Below are positions 1 to 8,461 of a stretch of 12,446 nt of DNA, in pieces. The number at the start of each line of letters is the position of its first letter. Positions within the stretch are counted from its first letter, which is position 1. Source of the stretch: Casp-actino8 sp945862545. Lineage in GTDB: Bacteria; Actinomycetota; Acidimicrobiia; Acidimicrobiales; Ilumatobacteraceae. The DNA lies in contig CAMAYS010000057.1 in the NCBI GenBank assembly GCA_945862545.1, positions 1-12,446 of the forward strand, in the 5' to 3' direction. The notes beneath the pieces were generated by a model. It did not search any database and was not told the DNA's origin. It was given only the letters and a program-made list of their open reading frames with translations. A program made the position numbers and the translations under genes.

Positions 1-219
1 GTTGTGTCCTTCACCAGGAATGTAGGCGGTGATTTCAACACCACTTGACAGACGCACACGAGCAACCTTGCGCAATGCAGAGTTCGGCTTCTTCGGCGTG
101 TTGGTATACACACGTGTGCATACACCGCGACGTTGCGGCGAACCCTTCAAGGCCGGTGTCTTCGATTTTGTGAACTTGGTGCTTCGTCCTTGGCGGACCA
201 GCTGTTGAATTGTGGGCAC
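1..219 (-). CDS. rpsL: 30S ribosomal protein S12, N-terminal part (cut by window edge)
   Basis: Encodes the first 73 residues of S12, the small-subunit protein at the decoding centre that takes part in tRNA selection. The start is a GTG at 219-217 giving MPTIQQLVRQGR, the family's usual N terminus, with a GAGGT Shine-Dalgarno six bases upstream. The motifs KTPALKGSPQRRGVCTRV and TPKKPNSALRKVARVRL are diagnostic. The conserved lysine of the TPKKPNS loop (K43 here) is intact, which in well-studied bacteria is the streptomycin-sensitive state; the second resistance loop, near residue 88, is outside the window. The gene lies 188 bases after rpoC on the same strand, the usual order leading into rpsG and fusA. 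A palindrome sits just upstream of its ribosome site. Identity is certain; only the C-terminal part is unseen. Confidence 0.97.
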   Translation of the reverse strand, partial: MPTIQQLVRQGRSTKFTKSKTPALKGSPQRRGVCTRVYTNTPKKPNSALRKVARVRLSSGVEITAYIPGEGHN

Positions 220-238
220 TCTTTGACCTCTTTGCTTG

Positions 239-259
239 TCCGTAACACCGTGTTACGGA
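239..259. promoter_or_regulatory. Perfect 21-base palindrome in the rpsL 5' region
   Basis: Two 10-base arms, TCCGTAACAC (239-248) and GTGTTACGGA (250-259), flank a single centre base. The element ends 19 bases before the rpsL GTG, and the Shine-Dalgarno (226-230) is outside it. It could be an operator for a dimeric regulator or, in RNA, a 9-base-pair hairpin with a three-base loop in the rpsL leader. The symmetry is seen directly; the function is unknown. Confidence 0.5.
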
Positions 260-289
260 ATATCTTGACGACTCTCGCCCTCGTGCCAA
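259..289 (-). promoter_or_regulatory. Possible rpsL promoter (weak)
   Basis: On the minus strand TTGGCA (289-284) and GATATT (264-259) are separated by 19 bases. The spacing is long and the -10 box matches the consensus at only four of six positions. If real, transcription would begin around 252, inside the 21-base palindrome. This is a guess from box matching; readthrough from rpoC may be the main source of rpsL mRNA. Confidence 0.22.
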
Positions 290-321
290 ACGCGCACACG
301 GGAACTTGTGATGTTACGAGC

Positions 322-356
322 GCCCTGTGGACAACGGCAACCCGTTGCCCCAGGGC
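322..356 (-). terminator. GC-rich hairpin downstream of rpoC, without a U-tract
   Basis: GCCCTG (322-327) pairs with CAGGGC (351-356) and CAACGG (332-337) with CCGTTG (342-347) around a CAAC loop, giving about 14 base pairs with one mismatch and one bulge. It begins about 50 bases after the rpoC stop. No T-run follows on the transcribed strand, so it is not a classical intrinsic terminator. It could be a partial terminator, a processing site, or a barrier protecting the upstream 3' end. Confidence 0.4.
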
Positions 357-407
357 ATCTCAATATCAGGCTAATTATTTCTTTTTTGACCTATTCAGAC
401 TCGGCAA

Positions 408-3400
408 TCAGCCGGGAACTGAGTCGGAACCTCGTGACTGACCATCCCAAGCCGCGCTCAGAACGTCAGATGTATCTTCGTCGTCACTGTGCCAGGTCGC
501 CATTGGCACATAATCGGGGGCATCGATGCCGAAGTCCCGATAACGCATCATGCCCGTACCAGCTGGGATGAGTTTTCCGATGATGATGTTCTCCTTGAGG
601 CCATTCAGCGAGTCACCTCGACCGTCAATGGCGGCCTCGGTGAGAACACGAGTGGTCTCCTGGAATGAAGCAGCCGACAACCAAGATTCAGTTGCCAACG
701 AAGCCTTGGTAATACCCATCAGTTCGGTACGACCTTCAGCGGGACGCTTCCCATCTTCAACCATGGCACGGTTTGTGTCACGGAATGTCTTGTTGTCGGT
801 GCGCTCACCTGGCAAGAAATCGGTGTCACCAGTCTCCTGAACACTGACGCGACGAGTCATCTGACGAACAATGAGTTCAATGTGCTTGTCGTGAATCGAT
901 ACACCTTGATCGCGGTACACCTTTTGTACTTCTTCAACGATGTACGTCTGAGTTTCGCGGATGCCCTTGATCTCCATAATTTCTTTCGGATCAAAAGGAC
1001 CATCGGTGATTGCCTGACCGGCCACGACCTCATCTCCGTCGCGAACAATCGGGCGGCTGCCAGTTGGCAACAACACCAAGTGCTCTTCGCCTGCATCATC
1101 AACAACATTGACCGGGATGCCCTTGCCTTCGTCCTCGCCGATACGTACGACTCCAGTGGCACGAGCCAAACGAGCCGAACCCTTAGGCGTACGAGCTTCG
1201 AACAATTCAACGACGCGTGGCAAACCACCAGCGATGTCCTTACCAGCAACACCACCAGTGTGGAAGGTACGCATTGTTAACTGCGTACCAGGCTCACCAA
1301 TAGATTGCGCAGCGATAACACCAACTGCTTCACCAAGTTCAATGGCTTTACCACTGGCCAACGAACGGCCGTAGCACAATGCACATACACCGAGTTCAGC
1401 ATCACAAGTCAATACCGACCGAACGCGAACACGAGTAAACGATGCGTCATCGCGCAAGGTCTCCATCAATTCGTCGCCGACAATGGTATTGCGAGCAACA
1501 ACCGTGCCGTCACCAAGAGTGGTGTCAACTGCCAGCGCACGACCGTACAACTTGGTCTCGATATATGAACGACGGTTCGGCGTATCGGCCTGAACATTGT
1601 CAATCCACACACCAAGGGTTGTTCCGCAGTCATCCTCACGAACGATGAGTTCTTGGGCCACGTCAACGAGTCGACGAGTCAAGTAACCCGAGTCCGCGGT
1701 ACGAAGAGCGGTGTCAACAAGTCCCTTACGAGCACCGGGAGTAGCAATGAAGTACTCCAAAGTTTCAAGACCCTCACGGAAGTTGCGCTTGATCGGACGA
1801 GGAATCATGTCACCACGAGGGTTGGCCACGAGACCACGCATACCGGCAATCTGGCGCATCTGAGTCATGTTTCCACGAGCACCAGAGTCGATCATCATGT
1901 AGACGGGGTTTGTGAGTTCAGCCTTAAAAGCCTTCTCCATCTCGTCTTTGACCTTGTCGGTTGCTTCGGACCAGATACTCACTTCTTGCTGACGACGCTC
2001 GCCATCGGTGATAATGCCGCGCTTGAACTGATTCTCGACGTTCTCCGCTTGCTTTTCGTACCCTTCAAGCATTTCCTTCTTTGAAGCAGGTGTCTTGACG
2101 TCATCAATAGAAACTGTCAATCCAGATTGCGAGGCGTAGCGATAGCAAATGGACTTGATGGCATCAAGCGAATCGGCAACTTCGGCATTGATGAAGTTGT
2201 CAGACAAGACTTCAACAATCTCGCCCATTTCCTTCTTCTTGATCGGCTTGTCAATATGACCAAAGCGTGCCGTATATCCATCTGGCAAAGCCTCTTCGAA
2301 AAGAAGTCGACCAGGCGTTGTTTCAAATGACTCACCGTCAGCCTTGCGCACCTTGATCTTGGCGTGGATGCCAATAGCACCCTCATCCATTGCTCGTAGG
2401 ACTTCCCAGTTATGGCGGAAAGTACGACCTTCACCAAATGTCCGAGGACCATCGTTGGTTAAGTAGTAACCACCGATGATGAGGTCCTGGCTCGGGGTCA
2501 CAATTGGACGACCAGAAGCCGGTGACAAAATGTTGTTCGCGCTGAGCATCAGCACGCGAGCTTCAGCCTGAGCTTCTGCTGACAACGGCACGTGCACAGC
2601 CATCTGGTCACCGTCGAAGTCAGCGTTGAATGCTGTACACACGAGTGGGTGAATCTGAATTGCTTTGCCTTCAACGAGTACGGGCTCGAATGCCTGAATA
2701 CCCAATCGGTGAAGCGTGGGTGCACGGTTCAACAACACTGGATGTTCGCGAATGACTTCTTCGAGGACGTCCCACACGCGTGGATGACGACGTTCAACCA
2801 TGCGCTTGGCGCTCTTAATGTTTTGTGCGTACTCGATGTCAACAAGACGCTTCATAACGAATGGCTTGAAGAGTTCAAGAGCCATCAACTTTGGCAGACC
2901 ACACTGATGCAAACGCAACGTCGGTCCGGCCACGATGACTGAACGGCCAGAATAGTCAACGCGCTTACCGAGAAGGTTCTGACGGAACCGACCTTGCTTA
3001 CCCTTCAACATGTCTGACAATGACTTCAATGGACGGTTACCAGGACCAGTCACTGGGCGACCACGACGACCATTATCGAACAATGCGTCCACTGCTTCTT
3101 GCAGCATGCGCTTTTCGTTGTTGACGATAATTTCAGGAGCACCAAGACCCAACAAACGCTCGAGGCGGTTATTGCGGTTGATGACGCGACGGTACAAGTC
3201 GTTGAGGTCGGAGGTTGCGAAACGACCACCCTCAAGTTGAACCATCGGACGAAGTTCAGGCGGGATCACCGGAACGACATCAAGAATCATGGCCTTTGGA
3301 TCATTGAGGCGATAGCCAGTATCAGGATCGCGCTGATTAAACGAAGTCACGATCTTCAGTCGCTTGATGGCTTTCTGCTTACGTTGTGCACTCAGCGGCT

Positions 3401-4283
3401 TCTTGCCGTCTTTCGCGTCAATGGCAGTACGCAGTTTGATTTCTTCTTCCTCAAAATCAATGCGATCAATCAATGACTTGATGGCGTCAGCGCCTGTCCC
3501 ACCTTCGAAGTAGTCTTCGAAGCGATCACGAAGTTCGCGCCACAGCACTTCATCTTCGATGATTTGACGTGGGTGCAAGCTCTTGAACAAGTCCCATGTG
3601 CGCTTCAGAACATCGAGTTCGTTTGCGTAACGCTCGCGAACACCGGCCAGATCCTTATCGGCCACTTTTTGCATGGCCTTGACTTCGGCATCTTTAGCGC
3701 CTTCTTTTTCAAGACGCTCGGCATCTTTTTCGAGGTCTTTGAAATGGCGCTCGACTTCGAGTTCTTCTTCTTTCTTGATCGCATCAACCTCACCGAGGTA
3801 TTCAGCTTCAAGACTCGACAAAGCATCGTGACGCTTGTCAGCATCAACCCAAGTCACCAAATGCGCAGCAAAGTAAATAACCTTTTCCAGTTGCTTGGCC
3901 TTCAGTTCTTCCTTGGGCTCTAGACCAGCCAGCAAATATGCCAACCATGATCGAGTTCCGCGCAAGTACCAGATGTGCACAACGGGAGCCGCCAACTCAA
4001 TGTGGCCCATGCGCTCACGGCGCACTTTTGAGCGCGTGACTTCAACGCCACACTTCTCGCAGATGATTCCCTTGAAGCGCACCCGCTTGTACTTGCCGCA
4101 GTAGCACTCCCAGTCGCGAGTCGGTCCAAAGATCTTTTCACAGAACAGACCGTCCCTTTCAGGACGCAGTGTGCGGTAGTTGATGGTCTCGGGCTTTTTT
4201 ACTTCACCACTTGACCAGTTACGAATGTGATCGGCGGTTGCCAATCCAATTCGCAGTTGATCGAACATATTCACATCGAGCAT
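408..4283 (-). CDS. rpoC: DNA-directed RNA polymerase subunit beta'
   Basis: 1291-residue beta' subunit, the catalytic partner of RpoB. The N-terminal zinc site is C60, C62, C75 and C78. Residues about 145-235 form a charged helical insertion typical of Actinobacteria. The Mg-binding loop NADFDGDQM has D555, D557 and D559. The bridge helix lies at about 796-822 (DSGARGNMTQMRQIAGMRG). The second zinc site is C886, C960, C967 and C970. The trigger loop at about 996-1013 (LTMRTFHTGG) keeps catalytic H1008. The C terminus is a short acidic and polar tail. The ATG start gives MLDVNMFDQLRIGLATA, the family start, behind a weak purine-rich ribosome site (GAGAGAAGAA). It begins 73 bases after rpoB with no terminator between them, so the two are cotranscribed. 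Full length, no missing key residue. Confidence 0.99.
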   Translation of the reverse strand: MLDVNMFDQLRIGLATADHIRNWSSGEVKKPETINYRTLRPERDGLFCEKIFGPTRDWECYCGKYKRVRFKGIICEKCGVEVTRSKVRRERMGHIELAAPVVHIWYLRGTRSWLAYLLAGLEPKEELKAKQLEKVIYFAAHLVTWVDADKRHDALSSLEAEYLGEVDAIKKEEELEVERHFKDLEKDAERLEKEGAKDAEVKAMQKVADKDLAGVRERYANELDVLKRTWDLFKSLHPRQIIEDEVLWRELRDRFEDYFEGGTGADAIKSLIDRIDFEEEEIKLRTAIDAKDGKKPLSAQRKQKAIKRLKIVTSFNQRDPDTGYRLNDPKAMILDVVPVIPPELRPMVQLEGGRFATSDLNDLYRRVINRNNRLERLLGLGAPEIIVNNEKRMLQEAVDALFDNGRRGRPVTGPGNRPLKSLSDMLKGKQGRFRQNLLGKRVDYSGRSVIVAGPTLRLHQCGLPKLMALELFKPFVMKRLVDIEYAQNIKSAKRMVERRHPRVWDVLEEVIREHPVLLNRAPTLHRLGIQAFEPVLVEGKAIQIHPLVCTAFNADFDGDQMAVHVPLSAEAQAEARVLMLSANNILSPASGRPIVTPSQDLIIGGYYLTNDGPRTFGEGRTFRHNWEVLRAMDEGAIGIHAKIKVRKADGESFETTPGRLLFEEALPDGYTARFGHIDKPIKKKEMGEIVEVLSDNFINAEVADSLDAIKSICYRYASQSGLTVSIDDVKTPASKKEMLEGYEKQAENVENQFKRGIITDGERRQQEVSIWSEATDKVKDEMEKAFKAELTNPVYMMIDSGARGNMTQMRQIAGMRGLVANPRGDMIPRPIKRNFREGLETLEYFIATPGARKGLVDTALRTADSGYLTRRLVDVAQELIVREDDCGTTLGVWIDNVQADTPNRRSYIETKLYGRALAVDTTLGDGTVVARNTIVGDELMETLRDDASFTRVRVRSVLTCDAELGVCALCYGRSLASGKAIELGEAVGVIAAQSIGEPGTQLTMRTFHTGGVAGKDIAGGLPRVVELFEARTPKGSARLARATGVVRIGEDEGKGIPVNVVDDAGEEHLVLLPTGSRPIVRDGDEVVAGQAITDGPFDPKEIMEIKGIRETQTYIVEEVQKVYRDQGVSIHDKHIELIVRQMTRRVSVQETGDTDFLPGERTDNKTFRDTNRAMVEDGKRPAEGRTELMGITKASLATESWLSAASFQETTRVLTEAAIDGRGDSLNGLKENIIIGKLIPAGTGMMRYRDFGIDAPDYVPMATWHSDDEDTSDVLSAAWDGQSRGSDSVPG

Positions 4284-4356
4284 TTCTTCTCTCGCTCTCT
4301 CTTCGTTCCGTCGCGTTCAGTTTCTAATAAATACAGGTTTGGTCGATCAGTAACCG

Positions 4357-7300
4357 TCAGCGACGGGAAGCTGCCCGATCCTTGTCGTCTTGATCGCTGC
4401 CTCTTTCGGGGCGGCTGATATCAATTCCGAGACCGGCCACAGCGGTGTAGATCTCTTCGTCAATTTCTTTCATTTCGATCTCGCTACCGTCGGTTGCTAG
4501 TACCTCGACGTTCAAGCACAAAGCCTGCATTTCCTTCATGAGAACTTTGAAGCTCTCAGGAATGCCTGGTTCAGGGATATTCTCACCCTTAACAATGGCT
4601 TCGTACACCTTGACACGACCCAGCACGTCATCTGACTTGATGGTGAGAAGTTCCTGCAAGCAATAAGCAGCGCCGTAGGCCTCAAGGGCCCACACTTCCA
4701 TCTCACCAAATCTCTGACCACCGAACTGTGCCTTACCACCCAGTGGTTGCTGCGTGATCATGCTGTACGGTCCAGTTGAGCGAGCATGGATCTTGTCGTC
4801 AACCATGTGCGACAACTTCAAGATGTACATATAGCCAACGGTGATGTCATTGTCGTACTTTTCGCCAGTGCGACCGTTGAACAAGGACATCTTGCCTGTG
4901 GACTTGATCATCGGTGCATCAAAATGAGCCGATTCAGGTTTCAAGTTTTCAAAGATTTCAACAATCGTCGGTTGGTCACCGGACTGATCAACTTCGTCCC
5001 ACTTAGCACCGTCGAAAACAGGCGTAGCAATGAAAGTTGCAGGCGGAGTATTTGCCAAAGTCTTGGACTCGGTCCCACGTAGGGCGGCATCGCCAATTGC
5101 TGGAAACTCCAAACCGTTACGGGAAACACCGTTCCAACCCCAACGAGCGGCATAACCAAGGTGAGCCTCGAGTACCTGACCGACGTTCATTCGGCTAGGA
5201 ACACCAAGTGGGTTCAAGATGATGTCAACAGGAGTACCGTCTGCCATGTACGGCATGTCGGCCTGCGGAAGAATCTTCGAGATAACACCCTTGTTACCGT
5301 GACGTCCGGCCAACTTGTCGCCCACGCTGATCTTGCGCTTCTGTGCAACGAGAACCTTGACCATCTGGTTCACACCAGGAGCCAACTCGCCACCTTCGTT
5401 ACGGTCGAGCATGCTGACGTGAATGACCTTGCCACTTTCACCGTGAGGAACCTTGAGTGAGGTGTCGCGAACTTCGCGGGCCTTCTCACCGAAGATGGCA
5501 CGGAGCAAACGCTCTTCTGGTGTGAGTTCGGTTTCACCCTTAGGGGTGACTTTTCCGACCAACACATCGCCAGGTCCAACTTCAGCACCAACGCGGATCA
5601 CTCCACGCTCGTCGAGGTCGCGCAAGATGTCGTCAGACAAGTTTGGAATGTCGCGAGTAATTTCCTCTGGTCCAAGTTTCGTATCACGAGCGTCAACGGT
5701 GTACTCATGAATATGAATCGATGTCAAGACGTCATCGCGCACGAGACGTTCCGACAAGATGATTGCGTCTTCGAAGTTGTAACCCTCCCAAGGCATGAAA
5801 GCCACGAGCAAGTTCTTACCGAGAGCCAATTCTCCGTTGTCGGTACTTGGACCGTCAGCGATGAGATCACCCTTCTTCAACTTCTGACCTTCAACAACAC
5901 GTGGGATCTGATTAACACAGGTGTTGTGATTTGAGCGACGGAACTTCAACAGTTGGTAGACCCACTTGCCGATGGTTTTGTACTGCACGGTGATCTGTGC
6001 GCCGGAAACTTCGGTGACTTCGCCTTCTTCTTTAGCCAAGATCAAATCGGCGCCATCAGATGCAGCCTTGCGCTCCATACCAGTTCCGACATACGGCGCT
6101 TCGGTGCGTACCAATGGCACGGCCTGGCGTTGCATGTTGGCGCCCATCAAGGCGCGGTTGGCATCGTCGTGCTCAAGGAACGGAATCAAAGCCGTCGCCA
6201 CAGACACGATCTGCTTCGGCGATACGTCAATGAGTTGCACCTCATTAGGTGGAACCATCTTGATGTCAGTGGTTGCACCAAAGAAGCTTTCCGCTTCAAG
6301 CATGCGCTTCAAGTCGGCGAGGCTGGCAGCCTGCGGTGACTGACGCACGAGAATTTTCGAATCGCGGAAAGTTCCGTCGGGGTTGACAGCGGTGTTTGCC
6401 TGAGCAACCACATACTTTTCTTCTTCGTCGGCGGGCATGTATTCAAACTTCTTCGTCACTTTGCCGTTTTCAACTTTCAAATACGGCGTTTCAATGAAAC
6501 CGTAATTGTTGATTCGTGCATAGGTACTCAGGGCGCCAATCAAACCAATGTTTGGGCCTTCTGGAGTTTCAATGGGGCACATGCGGCCATAGTGCGAAAA
6601 GTGAACGTCGCGAACTTCGAAGCCAGCGCGCTCACGGCTAAGTCCACCAGGTCCGAGTGCAGACAAACGACGACGGTGGGTGATACCCGACAACGGATTC
6701 ACTTGGTCCATCAGCTGCGACAACTGACTGGTTCCGAAGAACTCCTTGATAGCCGCTGATACTGGACGAATGTTGACCAAGGTGACCGGCGTAATGGATT
6801 CCGGATCTTGAGTGGTCATACGCTCACGCACAACGCGCTCCATACGTGACAAACCAATACGAACCTGGTTCTGAATCAATTCACCAACCGAACGAATACG
6901 ACGGTTCGCAAAGTGATCTTGGTCGTCAAGGCGGTAGCCGGGAGTCTGCGAAACAAGATGCAACATGTAGGTCACGGCCGCGAGAATTTCATTCGGGCGC
7001 AACACATTGCCGTCCGTTGGATCGCTCTCAATCGGTCGCTTGGCTGGATCATCAAGTTTTACCTTGAAGAATTCGCCGTGCTTGCGCGCGCCCTTACCGA
7101 AGAATTCATCGAGCTTGGCCAGTTCGTCTCCGAGCTTGCGATCGATCTTGTAACGGCCAACGCGTGAGAGGTCGTAACGCTTTGAATCAAAGAATGCGTT
7201 CTTGAAGTAGGCGCGAGCCGATTCAAGTGAAGGTGGCTCACCAGGACGGGCGCGCTTGTAAATTTCAACCAGAGCCTCATCTTGAGTCGGCGAAATGTCG

Positions 7301-8034
7301 CGCTCTTTATCCCACTGATCAGCAAGAAGCGGCGTGACACCGTCGTTCTCTTTGAAGTGCTCAACAAAGCGATCCAGGAATCCTGGGAAGTTGGCTTCGT
7401 CATAACCGATGGCCCGCAACAAAGTGAAAACGCCCATGCGACGCTTACGTGCGACGCGGGTACCAGCAGTGACATACTTGCCAGGTTTGTGTTCAACGTC
7501 GAACTCAAGCCATTCACCACGCTGTGGGTGAACCGTGCCTTTAACCAATTGGTGCTTCGACAAGTTACGCAGACGGTAACGCTCACCGGCTTCGAAGATC
7601 ACACCAGGGCTACGAACCAACTGCGATACGACAACACGCTCGGTGCCGTTGACGATGAAGGTTCCCTTTTCGGTCATCATCGGGAAGTCACCCATGAACA
7701 CCAACTGCTCGCGCAATTCGCCAGTGCTGCGATTACTGAATCGCGCACGCACCAGAATTGAACGCTGATAGGTGTGCCCCTTTTGACGGCACTCCTCAAC
7801 GGTGAACTTCGGTTCGGGGAACAAGTCCTCATCCAGCGGGTCATACTCAAGCTCAAGGCTGAGATTTCCATGGAAGTCTTCAATCGGCGAGATGTCTTTA
7901 AACGTCTCGGCCAAGCCGACTTTCAGGAAGTTTTCAAAACTCACCTTTTGAACGTCTAGGAGATTCGGCATCTCCACGTTCTCTTGAAGAGATCCGAAAG
8001 AAAAACGCTCACGGTTATTGCTTTTACTGGCCAA
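4357..8034 (-). CDS. rpoB: DNA-directed RNA polymerase subunit beta
   Basis: 1225-residue beta subunit, which with RpoC forms the catalytic core and holds the rifampicin pocket. The start is TTG at 8034-8032 (MASKSNNRERFSFG), chosen because AGGAG lies six bases upstream and the next methionine, M22, would cut into conserved sequence. The rifampicin region spans residues 434-464; D443, H453, R456 and S458 are standard, but L441 and V445 replace the usual F and N. NFEDA (753-757) and GDKLAGRHGNKG (905-916, with K907 and K915) are the active-site segments. It is longer than most actinobacterial homologues I recall, with extra sequence at about 304-347 and 569-590. The C terminus is acidic, ending DQDDKDRAASRR. 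A 427-base gap with candidate promoters precedes it; rpoC follows after 73 bases. Confidence 0.99.
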   Translation of the reverse strand: MASKSNNRERFSFGSLQENVEMPNLLDVQKVSFENFLKVGLAETFKDISPIEDFHGNLSLELEYDPLDEDLFPEPKFTVEECRQKGHTYQRSILVRARFSNRSTGELREQLVFMGDFPMMTEKGTFIVNGTERVVVSQLVRSPGVIFEAGERYRLRNLSKHQLVKGTVHPQRGEWLEFDVEHKPGKYVTAGTRVARKRRMGVFTLLRAIGYDEANFPGFLDRFVEHFKENDGVTPLLADQWDKERDISPTQDEALVEIYKRARPGEPPSLESARAYFKNAFFDSKRYDLSRVGRYKIDRKLGDELAKLDEFFGKGARKHGEFFKVKLDDPAKRPIESDPTDGNVLRPNEILAAVTYMLHLVSQTPGYRLDDQDHFANRRIRSVGELIQNQVRIGLSRMERVVRERMTTQDPESITPVTLVNIRPVSAAIKEFFGTSQLSQLMDQVNPLSGITHRRRLSALGPGGLSRERAGFEVRDVHFSHYGRMCPIETPEGPNIGLIGALSTYARINNYGFIETPYLKVENGKVTKKFEYMPADEEEKYVVAQANTAVNPDGTFRDSKILVRQSPQAASLADLKRMLEAESFFGATTDIKMVPPNEVQLIDVSPKQIVSVATALIPFLEHDDANRALMGANMQRQAVPLVRTEAPYVGTGMERKAASDGADLILAKEEGEVTEVSGAQITVQYKTIGKWVYQLLKFRRSNHNTCVNQIPRVVEGQKLKKGDLIADGPSTDNGELALGKNLLVAFMPWEGYNFEDAIILSERLVRDDVLTSIHIHEYTVDARDTKLGPEEITRDIPNLSDDILRDLDERGVIRVGAEVGPGDVLVGKVTPKGETELTPEERLLRAIFGEKAREVRDTSLKVPHGESGKVIHVSMLDRNEGGELAPGVNQMVKVLVAQKRKISVGDKLAGRHGNKGVISKILPQADMPYMADGTPVDIILNPLGVPSRMNVGQVLEAHLGYAARWGWNGVSRNGLEFPAIGDAALRGTESKTLANTPPATFIATPVFDGAKWDEVDQSGDQPTIVEIFENLKPESAHFDAPMIKSTGKMSLFNGRTGEKYDNDITVGYMYILKLSHMVDDKIHARSTGPYSMITQQPLGGKAQFGGQRFGEMEVWALEAYGAAYCLQELLTIKSDDVLGRVKVYEAIVKGENIPEPGIPESFKVLMKEMQALCLNVEVLATDGSEIEMKEIDEEIYTAVAGLGIDISRPERGSDQDDKDRAASRR

Positions 8035-8040
8035 GGTGAA

Positions 8041-8045
8041 CTCCT
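8041..8045 (-). promoter_or_regulatory. Shine-Dalgarno deciding the TTG start of rpoB
   Basis: AGGAG on the minus strand lies six bases before the TTG codon at 8034-8032. No in-frame ATG or GTG with a comparable site is nearby, so this site decides the start. Confidence 0.8.
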
Positions 8046-8196
8046 AGTGGCTGGGGTACTACGAAAAGTGGGCAAAACAAACAACTAACTGACTAAATCA
8101 TTCGCTAAAAGACTCTCTGAGATGGGCAAATAGAAAAAGCGCGTCAAACCTAATTTGGGGAACGAAAAGGACAGGGGCGACACACGGCAACAGATG

Positions 8197-8226
8197 AGAC
8201 TACCGCTCTCGGGGCACCATTATCAA
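8197..8226 (-). promoter_or_regulatory. Candidate rpoB promoter P2 (proximal)
   Basis: On the minus strand TTGATA (8226-8221) and TAGTCT (8202-8197) are separated by 18 bases. The -35 box matches TTGACA at five of six positions and the -10 box fits the TANNNT pattern common in Actinobacteria. Transcription would start near 8190, leaving a leader of about 155 bases. This is inferred from motifs only. Confidence 0.5.
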
Positions 8227-8290
8227 CCGCAACCAACAAAAGAGTTGGGCGAATACAACGAATCGGTGTGACCAAAACGTGCTGAGGGTT

Positions 8291-8319
8291 ACGGTAAGCC
8301 GATTTCAGGCTCAGGTCAA
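8291..8319 (-). promoter_or_regulatory. Candidate rpoB promoter P1 (distal)
   Basis: On the minus strand TTGACC (8319-8314) and TACCGT (8296-8291) have the ideal 17-base spacer. The -35 box has five of six consensus bases and the -10 box fits TANNNT. The predicted start near 8284 gives rpoB a leader of about 250 bases. It lies downstream of the hairpins after rplL, as expected for an independent rpoBC promoter. Confidence 0.55.
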
Positions 8320-8386
8320 GCATCTACAGCAAATTTTTAGTGAAAACCCGGTGAAACCCCCTGTCGGAACCCGAGACGCGACTCGA

Positions 8387-8425
8387 CCCGCTCTTCGACC
8401 CAGTGTGAACTGGGCAAAAAGCGGG
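8387..8425 (-). promoter_or_regulatory. Nested hairpin in the rplL-rpoB gap
   Basis: Outer arms CCCGCT (8387-8392) and AGCGGG (8420-8425) enclose inner arms CCCAG (8399-8403) and CTGGG (8410-8414). On the transcribed strand no T-run follows. It could be a readthrough control element, or a processing site like the RNase III site known between rplL and rpoB in Escherichia coli. The pairing is seen; the role is inferred. Confidence 0.45.
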
Positions 8426-8437
8426 CCGAGCAATGCT

Positions 8438-8456
8438 AAAACCGGCTTAGGCCGGC
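8438..8456 (-). terminator. Weak intrinsic terminator after rplL
   Basis: A five-base-pair GC stem, CCGGC (8442-8446) and GCCGG (8451-8455) with a four-base loop, is followed on the minus strand by four T residues (8441-8438). It starts within ten bases of the rplL stop. The short stem and T-run suggest partial termination, which would lower rpoBC output relative to L7/L12. Confidence 0.5.
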
Positions 8457-8461
8457 AGGAA

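Noticed and set aside
1653..2084. 143-codon open frame on the plus strand opposite rpoC
   Set aside because: Antisense to a highly conserved region of beta' including the bridge helix; composition is that of a shadow frame.
7282..7761. 159-codon open frame on the plus strand
   Set aside because: Lies wholly antisense to conserved rpoB, has no recognisable motif and no ribosome site; it is a by-product of codon bias.
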